NCBI GenBank assembly: GCA_965603395.1
Contig: CBFDCV010000025.1
Span: 1-11,637, forward strand
Direction of reading: 5' to 3'
Source: CAYSWS01 sp965603395
GTDB taxonomy: Bacteria > Patescibacteriota > WWE3 > UBA101185 > UBA10185
Length of the DNA stretch: 11,637 nt
Numbering within the stretch: position 1 is the first letter of the stretch; every line of letters begins with the position of its first letter. Of the stretch, positions 1 through 7,480 are shown piece by piece. The position numbers and the translations under genes are program-made. Under the pieces are notes generated by a model. That model had not been told where the DNA came from, made no database searches, and worked only from the letters and a program-made list of their open reading frames with translations.

Positions 1-9
1 AATATATAT

Positions 10-1203
10 ATGGAAATACTGGTCATCTCAAGTTATCCGGAAAAGTCTCAGATTCACGGTGAGAAGACCGTGGGAGTTGGGTATTACACAAAAGCTACTT
101 TACTGGCCCTTGTTAAGGCTAACCCTGATATCAAGTTAAGGGTTTGGGCAGAGATGTTCGATAAAAAGGAAGCTTACGTAGAAAATAAGATCACAGTGGA
201 GAGATTCTGGAAAAGAGGTAATTTTTTCAGCCTATTTAAGTTATTTATTAAAGCATCAAAAGAAAAAAATAAGGTTATCATGCTGCCATTTGAGATGTTC
301 ATGTTTGGGCATTTAACGCATGTAGCCTTCACCTTACCATTGATGTTTCTGCTCAAGATTAGGGGCAAAAAGATAGTGTTGGTGGTTCATCAGGTTTTAG
401 GTGGCAACATATCTACTTTCGAAAAAAATCCCCTAAAAGCCGCTTTGCTAGGCTCGGTCAGGAAAATATTTTATTCATATTTGCTGTTTGTGTCCCACCG
501 CTTAGTAGTGTTCGAAGAAGAGTTCAAAGAGAGAGTAGGAGGAAGTTCAAAGGTGATAGTTATACCGTTAGCGGTGATAAGAGAGCCTCATATTGATAAA
601 AAAGTGGCTAGAGAGAAGCTAGGACTAGATCAGGATAAGAAGTACATACTATATTTTGGTTTTCTTTCTAAGTACAAAGGCGTGGTGGAGCTACTGGATA
701 TTTGGGAAGAGATCGATGATGTGGAGCTGATCATTGGTGGGGGAGGAAATCCCAATCACATGGGCGAACCTGAGTACAAAGCATTTATAGATGAGACTTT
801 GGATAAGGCCAGGAAAAAGGGCGCTATAGCCACTGGCTTCATACCTGAGGAGCAGATGCTGCATTATTTTTGTGCCGCAGACTTACTGATTCTTCCCTAC
901 ACGGTTTTCATGTCATCTTCCGGACCTTTGTCACACGCTTTTTCTCAGAGTATGGGAGTTATGTTTTCCAGTCCTTTGAGAGGATACTTTAACTCTGAAG
1001 ACATGAAGGGGGCTTTGGATGAAGCTGAGATCTCTATTGACGAGATCTGCTTTGATCTTGATAAGCCAATCAAAAACAAGATATCGTGGTCACTACTCAA
1101 TCTTGATAAGCTGGAAAGATTTTCTAGTACAATGTGCGAGGTAAGAAGCTGGGACACGCTCAGTCACCGGTACGACCAAGTTCTAAAGGAAGCATCTAAG
1201 TGA
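10..1203 (+). CDS. GT4-like glycosyltransferase (GT-B fold)
   Basis: Probably transfers a sugar from an activated donor to a cell-surface glycan or lipid-linked precursor in the cytosol. The 397-residue product has the two-domain GT-B layout. Residues 1-10 (MEILVISSYP) form the first Rossmann strand, with a Gly-rich stretch near 17-24. The C-terminal donor domain starts near 180 (VIVIPLAV), with YILYFGFLSKYKG at 212-224, GFIPEEQMLHYFCAADLLILPY at 276-297 (split here: GFIPEE, then CAADLLILPY) and SSSGPLSHAF at 302-311. The usual EX7E motif of GT4 enzymes is not canonical here, since the first Glu position is occupied by the Ser-rich SSSGP segment; related GT4 subgroups share this form. No stop is visible upstream in the nine available bases, but the ATG gives a typical N-terminus. 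It overlaps the next gene by four bases, so the two are translationally coupled. Family assignment is firm; the sugar and acceptor cannot be told. Confidence 0.85.
   Translation: MEILVISSYPEKSQIHGEKTVGVGYYTKATLLALVKANPDIKLRVWAEMFDKKEAYVENKITVERFWKRGNFFSLFKLFIKASKEKNKVIMLPFEMFMFGHLTHVAFTLPLMFLLKIRGKKIVLVVHQVLGGNISTFEKNPLKAALLGSVRKIFYSYLLFVSHRLVVFEEEFKERVGGSSKVIVIPLAVIREPHIDKKVAREKLGLDQDKKYILYFGFLSKYKGVVELLDIWEEIDDVELIIGGGGNPNHMGEPEYKAFIDETLDKARKKGAIATGFIPEEQMLHYFCAADLLILPYTVFMSSSGPLSHAFSQSMGVMFSSPLRGYFNSEDMKGALDEAEISIDEICFDLDKPIKNKISWSLLNLDKLERFSSTMCEVRSWDTLSHRYDQVLKEASK
1186..1190 (+). promoter_or_regulatory. Shine-Dalgarno supporting the GTG start at 1200
   Basis: AAGGA lies nine bases before the GTG at 1200, inside the end of the upstream gene. 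It supports the GTG, which overlaps the upstream TGA stop (GTGA), as the true start of the membrane protein. Confidence 0.6.
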
Positions 1204-3224
1204 AGAACCTTGTTCTAATCTTTTTGCTGGCACTACTATTTAGTAACGTATTTTTTATTAATGTAAATAGTAACCTGATAGGTGACGGATATGATAACTA
1301 CGAATTTTTTGGTTTCATGAATTTGGCCAAGGAAAACATTCTGTCTTTCAAACACCCCTTTTCACAAACAAACACTTTAAGATACCCTGATGGCTTTGAT
1401 TTCAGTTATGGTTATGATGGGGCTTTTGCAGTCTTGACCGGGGCTTTTTTGAGCATGTTTTTAGGAGCTATCATTGGCTACAACTTAACTATAGTTATAA
1501 TTCTATTTTTGAATATCTATCTTTCCTTTTACTATTTTAAAAAGTTTGGGCAACTTAAAAACCATAAAGGTGGTTTAGAGCTGAAATCTTTGCTGGCAGC
1601 CATTATTTTTGGCGTTTCTCCCTATGTTTTTGCCCGGATAAACGGTCACTTGAATCTAGCACTAGTAGCAGGTATTCCTATGTTTATCTACTATTACACA
1701 CTTTTGAATAAGAATATTGTACAAAGTATTGAAGAAATTAAAAAGGTAGATTATATGGCAATAATGATTGCTGTGTTATTGATAGGAATGGGCTCTTTAC
1801 AGTATCTCATATTGCTAACCGTTGTTTTTCCGGTTGTATTATTGCTGACTACCAAGAAAGAAGATTTTGGAAAGTATAAAGAGTTTCTAAAAAGTAACAT
1901 AAGAGATCTTATTACATATTTTTCACTATTCATGCTGGCGTTTACCTTTCTTTATTACGGATATATAGCTGCAATAATCAAAGGAGAACTAGTTTTAGTA
2001 GATACAGAAAGTAAGTTTTATGAGCCCCACCTGCTGGACATTTTCATACCTAACCAATATCTGGGAGACGTGTGGGGGTTGATCAATCCTTCGGAACAGG
2101 CCATAGAGAGAGTAATAACCGTAGGCACTTTAGAATTTATACTTTTACTATTTCTACTTATAAAAATTAAGGACAAAAAAGTGCAGTTGTTGGGAATAAG
2201 TATGTTTTTGGTTTACCTGTTTTTGGCCTTTGGTATATGGGAGATACCGTACTATTCGGAAGGCGGTAGGGTGGTTATATTGCTTTCCTTATTCATAGCT
2301 TTAATCCTTGTATCTTACGATTACTTGTTTACCAACCCTATATTTGTGGGACTCATGCTGACTGTAATTGTGGTAGAGAGGTTGTTTTTCAATGTTCAGG
2401 TTTCGGAGCCACTGGCTGCCAAATTACTGAATGAGAAGATAAGTAGTTTGCCGGGCGAGGCTGTTCTCAATATACCCTTATCCAAGTACTCTACCTATAG
2501 AAGTGCCTTACCCGTGTTTTATGAAAAGAAAGTACTAGATGGATATTTTCACTACACCGCCGCCACTCAAGATTCGGAAAAGACACTGCATGAAAAACAT
2601 TTCAGCAGACTTGTGTGTCAGTTTGAGAGAGGGGACGAGCCAGAAACCGGTTTTAGTCTGGGAGATAGGTCGGAAGCACTAAAAGCTTTTAGAGAGAAGG
2701 ACATAGGATCCATTGTAGTGTTCAAGGATCAGGAAGTGGGTAAGCTATTATACTCTGACTGTAGTAATGTAAGAGATTGGTGGTACTACCTCAATCCGCG
2801 AACAATAATTTTATCAAAAGACACACCGGGTGTGGCAAAAAATAACTTTGAAGTAGCTAGCTATAACACTCATACTATAGCAAGGTTTTATTTTGAAAGA
2901 GACGGAAAGTTTTACCTGAACGGATTACTAGTTACGCCGATAGGCTACCAAGACTTGAAGGTGCATCTGCCCTCAGGGGAGATAGTGGTTCCTGTGTGGC
3001 AGGAACAGGAGGGTGGTTTGTCAGCCCGCTTCGACCCCCCGTTAGAAGTAGCTGTAAAAGCGGGCGACTACGTCACCATAAGCTCAGATCAAATGTCGGA
3101 AGAGAACAGATACATTAATGCTTACTATGTTTTTCAGGTTAGTAGATCAGCTTTGTATTCCAAGCCCATACCCATAGAATTAGTATATAGTGACTATGAG
3201 GTGGAAATTTATAAGGTGAATTGA
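1200..3224 (+). CDS. Polytopic membrane protein, probable GT-C glycosyltransferase
   Basis: A 674-residue integral membrane protein that probably transfers sugars from a polyprenyl-phosphate donor on the outer face of the membrane. The first membrane segment (about 3-20) is followed by an outward loop with GDGYDNYEFFGF at 28-39 and the RYPDGFDFSYGYDG region at 61-74. An Asp in this first loop is the typical catalytic position of GT-C enzymes, here probably D29 or D32. About ten further hydrophobic segments follow, up to about 393 (for example 95-113, 186-215, 237-260, 308-323, 328-347, 357-393). The remaining 280 residues are soluble and probably extracytoplasmic. It starts at a GTG overlapping the upstream stop and ends in a TGA that overlaps the next ATG. 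The layout resembles uncharacterised bacterial GT-C-like proteins that read 'GD...YPDG' after the first helix. The superfamily call is an inference from topology and that motif; the substrate is unknown. Confidence 0.7.
   Translation: MKNLVLIFLLALLFSNVFFINVNSNLIGDGYDNYEFFGFMNLAKENILSFKHPFSQTNTLRYPDGFDFSYGYDGAFAVLTGAFLSMFLGAIIGYNLTIVIILFLNIYLSFYYFKKFGQLKNHKGGLELKSLLAAIIFGVSPYVFARINGHLNLALVAGIPMFIYYYTLLNKNIVQSIEEIKKVDYMAIMIAVLLIGMGSLQYLILLTVVFPVVLLLTTKKEDFGKYKEFLKSNIRDLITYFSLFMLAFTFLYYGYIAAIIKGELVLVDTESKFYEPHLLDIFIPNQYLGDVWGLINPSEQAIERVITVGTLEFILLLFLLIKIKDKKVQLLGISMFLVYLFLAFGIWEIPYYSEGGRVVILLSLFIALILVSYDYLFTNPIFVGLMLTVIVVERLFFNVQVSEPLAAKLLNEKISSLPGEAVLNIPLSKYSTYRSALPVFYEKKVLDGYFHYTAATQDSEKTLHEKHFSRLVCQFERGDEPETGFSLGDRSEALKAFREKDIGSIVVFKDQEVGKLLYSDCSNVRDWWYYLNPRTIILSKDTPGVAKNNFEVASYNTHTIARFYFERDGKFYLNGLLVTPIGYQDLKVHLPSGEIVVPVWQEQEGGLSARFDPPLEVAVKAGDYVTISSDQMSEENRYINAYYVFQVSRSALYSKPIPIELVYSDYEVEIYKVN
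3213..3219 (+). promoter_or_regulatory. Shine-Dalgarno that decides the start at 3224
   Basis: AAGGTGA ends four bases before the ATG at 3224 but only one base before the in-frame TTG at 3221. The ATG, sharing one base with the TGA stop of the upstream gene (TGATG), is therefore the better start. Confidence 0.55.
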
Positions 3225-6223
3225 TGAAAAAGAATCACTTACTCACAAAAAGCATATTTCCCTTCTTACTGCTCATAGTGGTTGGTTTTATCTTTTTAGC
3301 TAACTACAGACCTGGTAGTTACCTCATAGGGTGGGACAGTCTTCAGACAGAACTGAACCCTTTGCTAGCCGTAAAGAGAGCCACACATGCCAGTTGGCAG
3401 GAATACCAAAGTTTTGGTCTAACGAGCGGAATGGCGCATGCGGCTGATATTGTGAGAGCTGTGTTCTTGTTCATTGTAAACGTAATAATCCCGTCTTCTA
3501 TCATAAGGTATTTTTTCCACTTTTTGATGATCTACCTAGGAGGTTTGGGTTTCTTCACTTTGCTTGAGTATCTGGGATTTAAAAAAGAGAAGAAAGTCAT
3601 AGCATTTATTGGAGCTTGTTTTTACATCCTAAACTTAGGAACCATTCAAATTTTCAGCCTACCCTTTGAGCCATTCTCGGTTCTTTTTGCCTTTTTACCA
3701 TGGGAAATATATGTGTTTTTAAGGTTTGCCTACGCTAAAAGGCTTACTCCCGGATTGATCTTTTCTCTAGTGGTAGTTAACATACTAGCCACGCCTCAGG
3801 CTTATCTGCAGACGTTGTTTGTGGTGTACATATTGTGTTTAGTCTTTTTATCATTTGGTATGTTTTTCGAAAATGAGGATAACAGGAAACTTATCCGAAG
3901 ATTCATTGTAGCATTTGGGTTGATTGTGCTAGTAAACTTATTTTGGATTCTTCCCCAAATTTACTTTTTAAAGACCTCGCTGTCAGTAGTCAAAGAATCA
4001 AAAATAAATCAGTTGGCCACAGACATTGTGAGTAGGCAGAACATAGAGAAAGGTAACATAAGCAGTTTTGCCCGTATGGAAGGATTTTACTTTGACCTTT
4101 ACGATACTAACGATCAACTTATCTTTGGGCCATGGCACTCACACTTTGATAACTTTTTCGTTAACCTTCTTACGTATGTTCCCTTCATTTTAGTTGTTAT
4201 GGGTGTGTTTAGGAAAAGCCGCTCACATTATGGTTTTGTGAGCATTATGGTTTTGATAGGCCTGATGTTGTTAAGTAACACAAAAGCCTTGTCATTTTTT
4301 AATTCGGCTATCTTCAGCCACTCTTTTGTTAACCAAGTGTTCCGTTCACCCTTTACTAAGTTTGTGGTCCCGTTCAGTTTAGTATATTCATATCTTTTTG
4401 CCTCCGGTTTGGTAGTAGCTCAAAAATATGTTTTTAAAAAACTTCCCCAAAAAGATTCAATGGAGTCCGTAATATTTGCGGCTGTTGTGATGCTAATGTT
4501 AGTGGTTTACTCACTGCCGTCATTTTTGGGACATTACTTTGCAGGTATCATGAAGGTTGGATTACCCAGATCTTACTTAGAGGTTATTAACTACTTTGAT
4601 CAACAAGACAAAAACAAGAGAGTTGCCTTTTTGCCCGATTACACTTTCTGGGGTTGGTTTAGTCATAAGTGGGGGTACGACGGATCAGGATTTTTATGGT
4701 ATGGGATCGAACAGCCCACGGTATCCAGGACGTTTGACGTTTGGAGCTTATCAAGTGAAAGTTATTTTTGGGAGATCAAATACGCCATTGAATCAATAAA
4801 TCCGGTTTTGTTCGAACAAGTATTAGAGAAATATAACATCGATTATTTGGTGCTGGACAAAACTTTAAACCCTATTTCTTCCATTGAGGAAGGTTTACAG
4901 TACGACCAGATAGAAAGAATTTTAAAGCAGACGGACAAGGTTGTGAGGGCTGAGAACTTTGGTGACTTGGAGATCTTGAAAGTGATTCACGATCACAACA
5001 TTGAAAGTTTTGTGTCAGTGGCAGAGAGAATACCTACCGTTGGCCCGGATATCAAGTTAACAAACAAAGACCAAGCCTTTATAGAGCTGGGTACTTATAA
5101 ATCTTCGCACCAGCCTGATTACATCTATCCATTTTTGGATTTTACCACCCAGACCGAAGTGCAAAACAACAGATGGAGCATTAGTGAGGAAGGAGACAAC
5201 TTTGTCTTTAAAGCCCATATAGGAGATATTGACCCCTCACAGTATGAAGTAGCCGAAAACACCGGTACCACAATGGCTAAGGTCTTTTTAGGCGATAACA
5301 TTGAAGACTACCAGTTCCGGATCGAGCAATCTATGGAGGATGGTTTGTTGGTAATTAAGGTGAAGAAAGAACTTATTGAAGCATTTGATCCCACGTACGT
5401 GGACATTAACAACTGCCGGGATTCAGGGAGTTTTGGTGTTATGAAGAGGGGCTCAACACTGGCCATTGAATCAGAGGACAGGGGCATGGCTTGTTTTGGA
5501 TACGCTTCAGGGCTTATGGACCATTGGAATGGTTATCTGGTTAAGGTTGATAGTGAGAACACTGCCGGCAAGGAACTCTTCTTTTACATTTTTGGCAATA
5601 GGACCAGAAGGCAGTCTAAGACGGAGGTAAACCTCAAAGGTGGAGTAGAGTATTTTGCTATCAATCCCGGTTACTACTTTGACGATGGATACTTCTTTTC
5701 CTTCCAAAACCCCTCTTATGAGTCCATACCCTCTGAAAATAAATTAAAGACCTTAGAGGTGTACTTGTTGCCTTTCGAATACCTGAAAAATGTGAAGTTG
5801 GTGAAAAAGGGTTTGGGGGAGGTTTCCGAAGCCAAGTTTACCGGTACTTTTGACGTGGAGAAAGAAAACTACTACGCCTACAAATTCAACGAAACGGGAC
5901 ATGAGGGAAAAGATCTTATTTTGTACCAAGCGTTTGATCCGGGGTGGAGGGTTTATATAGTGAAGAGAGGATCCCTGGTGCAGGAGAATATGCCTTTTTA
6001 CTATGCTAGGGAGGTTAAGGACCATTTTGAGGTTAACAGTTGGGCTAACGGTTGGACTTTACCTGATATCAAAGAGGGTGAGTTCTTGCTCATATTTTTC
6101 TGGCCCCAAATGTTGGAATATGCCGGTATAATAATCTTAGTGGTGGTCTGGAATTTGGCCATATTAGGAGCTTTTGTGAGGTTAAGGGTTTTGGAAAAAG
6201 CCCAAGAAAAGCTAAACCTATAG
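3224..6223 (+). CDS. Large polytopic membrane glycosyltransferase-like protein (AftD/YfhO-like)
   Basis: A 999-residue membrane protein, probably a second GT-C enzyme working on the same extracytoplasmic glycan as its two upstream neighbours. The first helix (about 11-26) is followed by a loop with GWDSLQTELNP at 36-46 and SWQEYQSFG at 57-65. This is the Asp-containing first loop expected of GT-C proteins and resembles the AftD-like (DUF3367) arrangement. Further membrane segments lie near 78-90, 95-115, 125-145, 150-167, 176-211, 227-247, 310-328, 336-350, 376-398 and 415-434. Residues of about 440-960 form a large extracytoplasmic region, and a last helix sits at about 967-985 (AGIIILVVVWNLAILG) with a basic cytoplasmic tail. 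The segment YQAFDPGWRVYI close to the C-terminus is typical of the C-terminal beta domain in YfhO/AftD-like proteins. An in-frame TTG at 3221 would add one residue, but ribosome-binding-site spacing favours ATG. Membrane topology is clear; the enzymatic role is inferred. Confidence 0.7.
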   Translation: MKKNHLLTKSIFPFLLLIVVGFIFLANYRPGSYLIGWDSLQTELNPLLAVKRATHASWQEYQSFGLTSGMAHAADIVRAVFLFIVNVIIPSSIIRYFFHFLMIYLGGLGFFTLLEYLGFKKEKKVIAFIGACFYILNLGTIQIFSLPFEPFSVLFAFLPWEIYVFLRFAYAKRLTPGLIFSLVVVNILATPQAYLQTLFVVYILCLVFLSFGMFFENEDNRKLIRRFIVAFGLIVLVNLFWILPQIYFLKTSLSVVKESKINQLATDIVSRQNIEKGNISSFARMEGFYFDLYDTNDQLIFGPWHSHFDNFFVNLLTYVPFILVVMGVFRKSRSHYGFVSIMVLIGLMLLSNTKALSFFNSAIFSHSFVNQVFRSPFTKFVVPFSLVYSYLFASGLVVAQKYVFKKLPQKDSMESVIFAAVVMLMLVVYSLPSFLGHYFAGIMKVGLPRSYLEVINYFDQQDKNKRVAFLPDYTFWGWFSHKWGYDGSGFLWYGIEQPTVSRTFDVWSLSSESYFWEIKYAIESINPVLFEQVLEKYNIDYLVLDKTLNPISSIEEGLQYDQIERILKQTDKVVRAENFGDLEILKVIHDHNIESFVSVAERIPTVGPDIKLTNKDQAFIELGTYKSSHQPDYIYPFLDFTTQTEVQNNRWSISEEGDNFVFKAHIGDIDPSQYEVAENTGTTMAKVFLGDNIEDYQFRIEQSMEDGLLVIKVKKELIEAFDPTYVDINNCRDSGSFGVMKRGSTLAIESEDRGMACFGYASGLMDHWNGYLVKVDSENTAGKELFFYIFGNRTRRQSKTEVNLKGGVEYFAINPGYYFDDGYFFSFQNPSYESIPSENKLKTLEVYLLPFEYLKNVKLVKKGLGEVSEAKFTGTFDVEKENYYAYKFNETGHEGKDLILYQAFDPGWRVYIVKRGSLVQENMPFYYAREVKDHFEVNSWANGWTLPDIKEGEFLLIFFWPQMLEYAGIIILVVVWNLAILGAFVRLRVLEKAQEKLNL

Positions 6224-6225
6224 TG

Positions 6226-6254
6226 TTGACAAGATGCGGTTTTTAGCTTATAAT
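6226..6254 (+). promoter_or_regulatory. Consensus sigma70-type promoter for the lipoprotein gene
   Basis: TTGACA at 6226-6231 and TATAAT at 6249-6254 are separated by exactly 17 bases, a perfect match to the consensus. Transcription should start near 6261. The -35 box begins two bases after the TAG stop of the upstream gene, so the lipoprotein gene is an independent unit. Confidence 0.85.
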
Positions 6255-6259
6255 ACCGC
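6236..6259 (+). promoter_or_regulatory. Imperfect dyad over the -10 box, possible operator
   Basis: GCGGTTTT (6236-6243) and AATACCGC (6252-6259) are inverted copies matching at seven of eight positions, with an 8-base centre. The dyad covers the promoter spacer and -10 hexamer, where a repressor would block RNA polymerase. It has no U-run after it, so it is a poor terminator for the upstream operon. Binding is an inference only. Confidence 0.35.
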
Positions 6260-6300
6260 TAACTTAAATAACCCGAGACATATATATAAACGACTCAACA

Positions 6301-6312
6301 AGGAGAGAGGAG
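6301..6312 (+). promoter_or_regulatory. Strong Shine-Dalgarno region of the lipoprotein gene
   Basis: AGGAGAGAGGAG contains two good anti-16S matches; the second GGAG ends six bases before the ATG at 6319. It is the strongest ribosome binding site in the window and contrasts with the absence of one before the LPETG protein, the sortase and Rho. Confidence 0.75.
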
Positions 6313-6318
6313 AATCCC

Positions 6319-7215
6319 ATGAAAAAGAGAATAGTTGTACTTTTTGTTTTTGTGGTATTGATGGTGTTGTTGGCAGGTTGTGCCAAGGCAGATAAGAATC
6401 TGGTCTGGTACGAAGACTTCAGCTCCACGGAAACCGATGATACCTGGATGTCCGACGTGGATATGAATTATGTTTGCTCTGAATACTTGCCAGGTAGCGA
6501 AGACATACTTGCTCGGACCATACAAGAAGAGTCGCCCTCCGGTGATAATTTAGTCGCTGTGTCGGTTGCCAACCCATCAGGCAAAGGTGCGACTAACGTC
6601 AACATGATCAGGCACAAGCGTTTTGAGGTTGTAGACCAATCTACATACGTCCTTACCGGATTTATGAGAGCGGCTCCGGATTATGATCTGGAAATGATCA
6701 ACCCCGCTTTGGAGTTTTGTGCTGATGGTACTTGTTGGTACGCGGAAATTGTTTACTATCTGAATCCGTATGTCAATCAGGAAACTCACATGGCGATTGG
6801 TGATCCTTACTATGCCGGCTTGATGTACACCAGAGGTCCCGTCCCGGAAATTATGAACTTCCTTGTGGAAATGGGGGACGACCGCGAGTGGCACTTCTTT
6901 GTTCTTCAGGTGTCTGTTGATCTCAGTAGCGATACGCCCTTCCTGATGGACAGGGTGATAATCGATTACTTTGCTGAAGAAGGAGAGGGAAACCTGGAGC
7001 ATAACTTTGTCAACAAGTATTTAAACGTACCAATGTGGGCAGAGGATAAGGGTGGTAACTACGCAGATGGCGGTCAGGTATTTCTGGAAGTTCACAACAT
7101 GAATTCGAATTGTGATCCTGAACTCAGCTTCACCGGCGTTGGTTTGTGGGACGACATTGCGTTATACCGCTACCCGCTCGGCGAGGCCCCTAAGACTGTA
7201 TCAGCCAGGCCCTAA
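6319..7215 (+). CDS. Secreted lipoprotein of unknown function, predicted beta-sandwich
   Basis: I do not recognise this 298-residue protein. Its N-terminus is a clear lipoprotein signal: two Lys and an Arg, a hydrophobic stretch at 5-18, and lipobox LAGC with Cys21 as the lipidated residue. The mature protein should therefore be tethered to the outer face of the membrane. It is rich in alternating aromatic and polar beta-strand-like segments, and four further Cys (53, 134, 139, 265) could form disulfides. The segment GVGLWDDIALYRY at 273-285 resembles the last strand of jelly-roll carbohydrate-binding domains, where similar 'WDDI/VDDVSL' endings occur. A glycan-binding role would fit the glycosyltransferase operon just upstream, but that is inference. 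It has its own consensus promoter, strong ribosome binding site and terminator, so it is a monocistronic and probably well-expressed gene. Confidence 0.8.
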   Translation: MKKRIVVLFVFVVLMVLLAGCAKADKNLVWYEDFSSTETDDTWMSDVDMNYVCSEYLPGSEDILARTIQEESPSGDNLVAVSVANPSGKGATNVNMIRHKRFEVVDQSTYVLTGFMRAAPDYDLEMINPALEFCADGTCWYAEIVYYLNPYVNQETHMAIGDPYYAGLMYTRGPVPEIMNFLVEMGDDREWHFFVLQVSVDLSSDTPFLMDRVIIDYFAEEGEGNLEHNFVNKYLNVPMWAEDKGGNYADGGQVFLEVHNMNSNCDPELSFTGVGLWDDIALYRYPLGEAPKTVSARP

Positions 7216-7246
7216 TACAGGCTCTAAGGCAACATCGAACCCAAAA

Positions 7247-7290
7247 GGGAATCTACCTATGCGCTACGCGCAAGGTCTCAAACGATTCCC
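7247..7290 (+). other. Structured RNA element in the 3' untranslated region
   Basis: GGGAATC (7247-7253) pairs perfectly with GATTCCC (7284-7290). Inside it a second helix forms: ACCT (7255-7258) with AGGT (7273-7276), and TGCGC (7260-7264) with GCGCA (7268-7272), with a bulged A at 7259 and a 3-base loop. It lies between the lipoprotein stop and the terminator, so it should be present on the mRNA 3' end, where it may protect the transcript or mark a small RNA. Confidence 0.55.
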
Positions 7291-7298
7291 TCTTCACT

Positions 7299-7330
7299 AA
7301 AGGCTATAAATTTTGGTTTATAGCTTTTTT
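7299..7330 (+). terminator. Rho-independent terminator after the lipoprotein gene
   Basis: GCTATAAA (7303-7310) and TTTATAGC (7317-7324) form an 8-bp stem around a 6-base loop. The stem is extended by G-U and A-U pairs (7299-7302 with 7325-7328) and is followed by six T at 7325-7330. It ends the lipoprotein transcript before the next promoter. Confidence 0.8.
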
Positions 7331-7382
7331 GAGGAAAAACGCCAAGTAAACTATAGGAAACTTTCTTAAACAACCTATATAC

Positions 7383-7411
7383 TTGACATAAAACACACTA
7401 CAGGATATAAT
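7383..7411 (+). promoter_or_regulatory. Consensus sigma70-type promoter for the LPETG protein gene
   Basis: TTGACA at 7383-7388 and TATAAT at 7406-7411 are separated by exactly 17 bases, again a perfect match. Transcription should start near 7418-7419, leaving a leader of about 62 bases before the ATG at 7481. The sortase downstream is probably read from it as well. Confidence 0.85.
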
Positions 7412-7420
7412 CTCCTGCAG
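7398..7420 (+). promoter_or_regulatory. Dyad centred on the -10 box, possible operator
   Basis: CTACAGGA (7398-7405) and TCCTGCAG (7413-7420) are inverted copies matching at seven of eight positions. They flank a 7-base centre that contains the whole -10 hexamer and run to the expected transcription start. A dimeric regulator bound here would cover the -10 region. Alternatively, the pairing is a chance feature of flanking sequence. Confidence 0.4.
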
Positions 7421-7421
7421 A

Positions 7422-7443
7422 AAGTCATATTTATTTATGACTT
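7422..7443 (+). promoter_or_regulatory. Leader hairpin upstream of the LPETG gene
   Basis: AAGTCATA (7422-7429) and TATGACTT (7436-7443) form a perfect 8-bp stem with a 6-base A/T loop, a few bases into the predicted mRNA. A 5'-terminal hairpin commonly stabilises an mRNA; that would suit an abundant surface protein. No U-run follows, so it is not a terminator. Confidence 0.5.
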
Positions 7444-7480
7444 CGTGTTATTTTCCCCTACTGCCTAAAAGAAAAATATT

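Noticed and set aside
1200..3224. Alternative genetic code with TGA as a sense codon
   Set aside because: TGA ends two genes here with overlapping starts in the next frame, which only makes sense if TGA is a stop.
6577..7002. 141-codon open frame on the reverse strand
   Set aside because: It lies wholly inside the lipoprotein gene, has no ribosome binding site and its product looks like an antisense shadow.
7247..7290. tRNA gene, because of the 7-bp terminal stem
   Set aside because: The enclosed length is only about 30 bases, with no anticodon arm, T arm or CCA-like end in the expected places.
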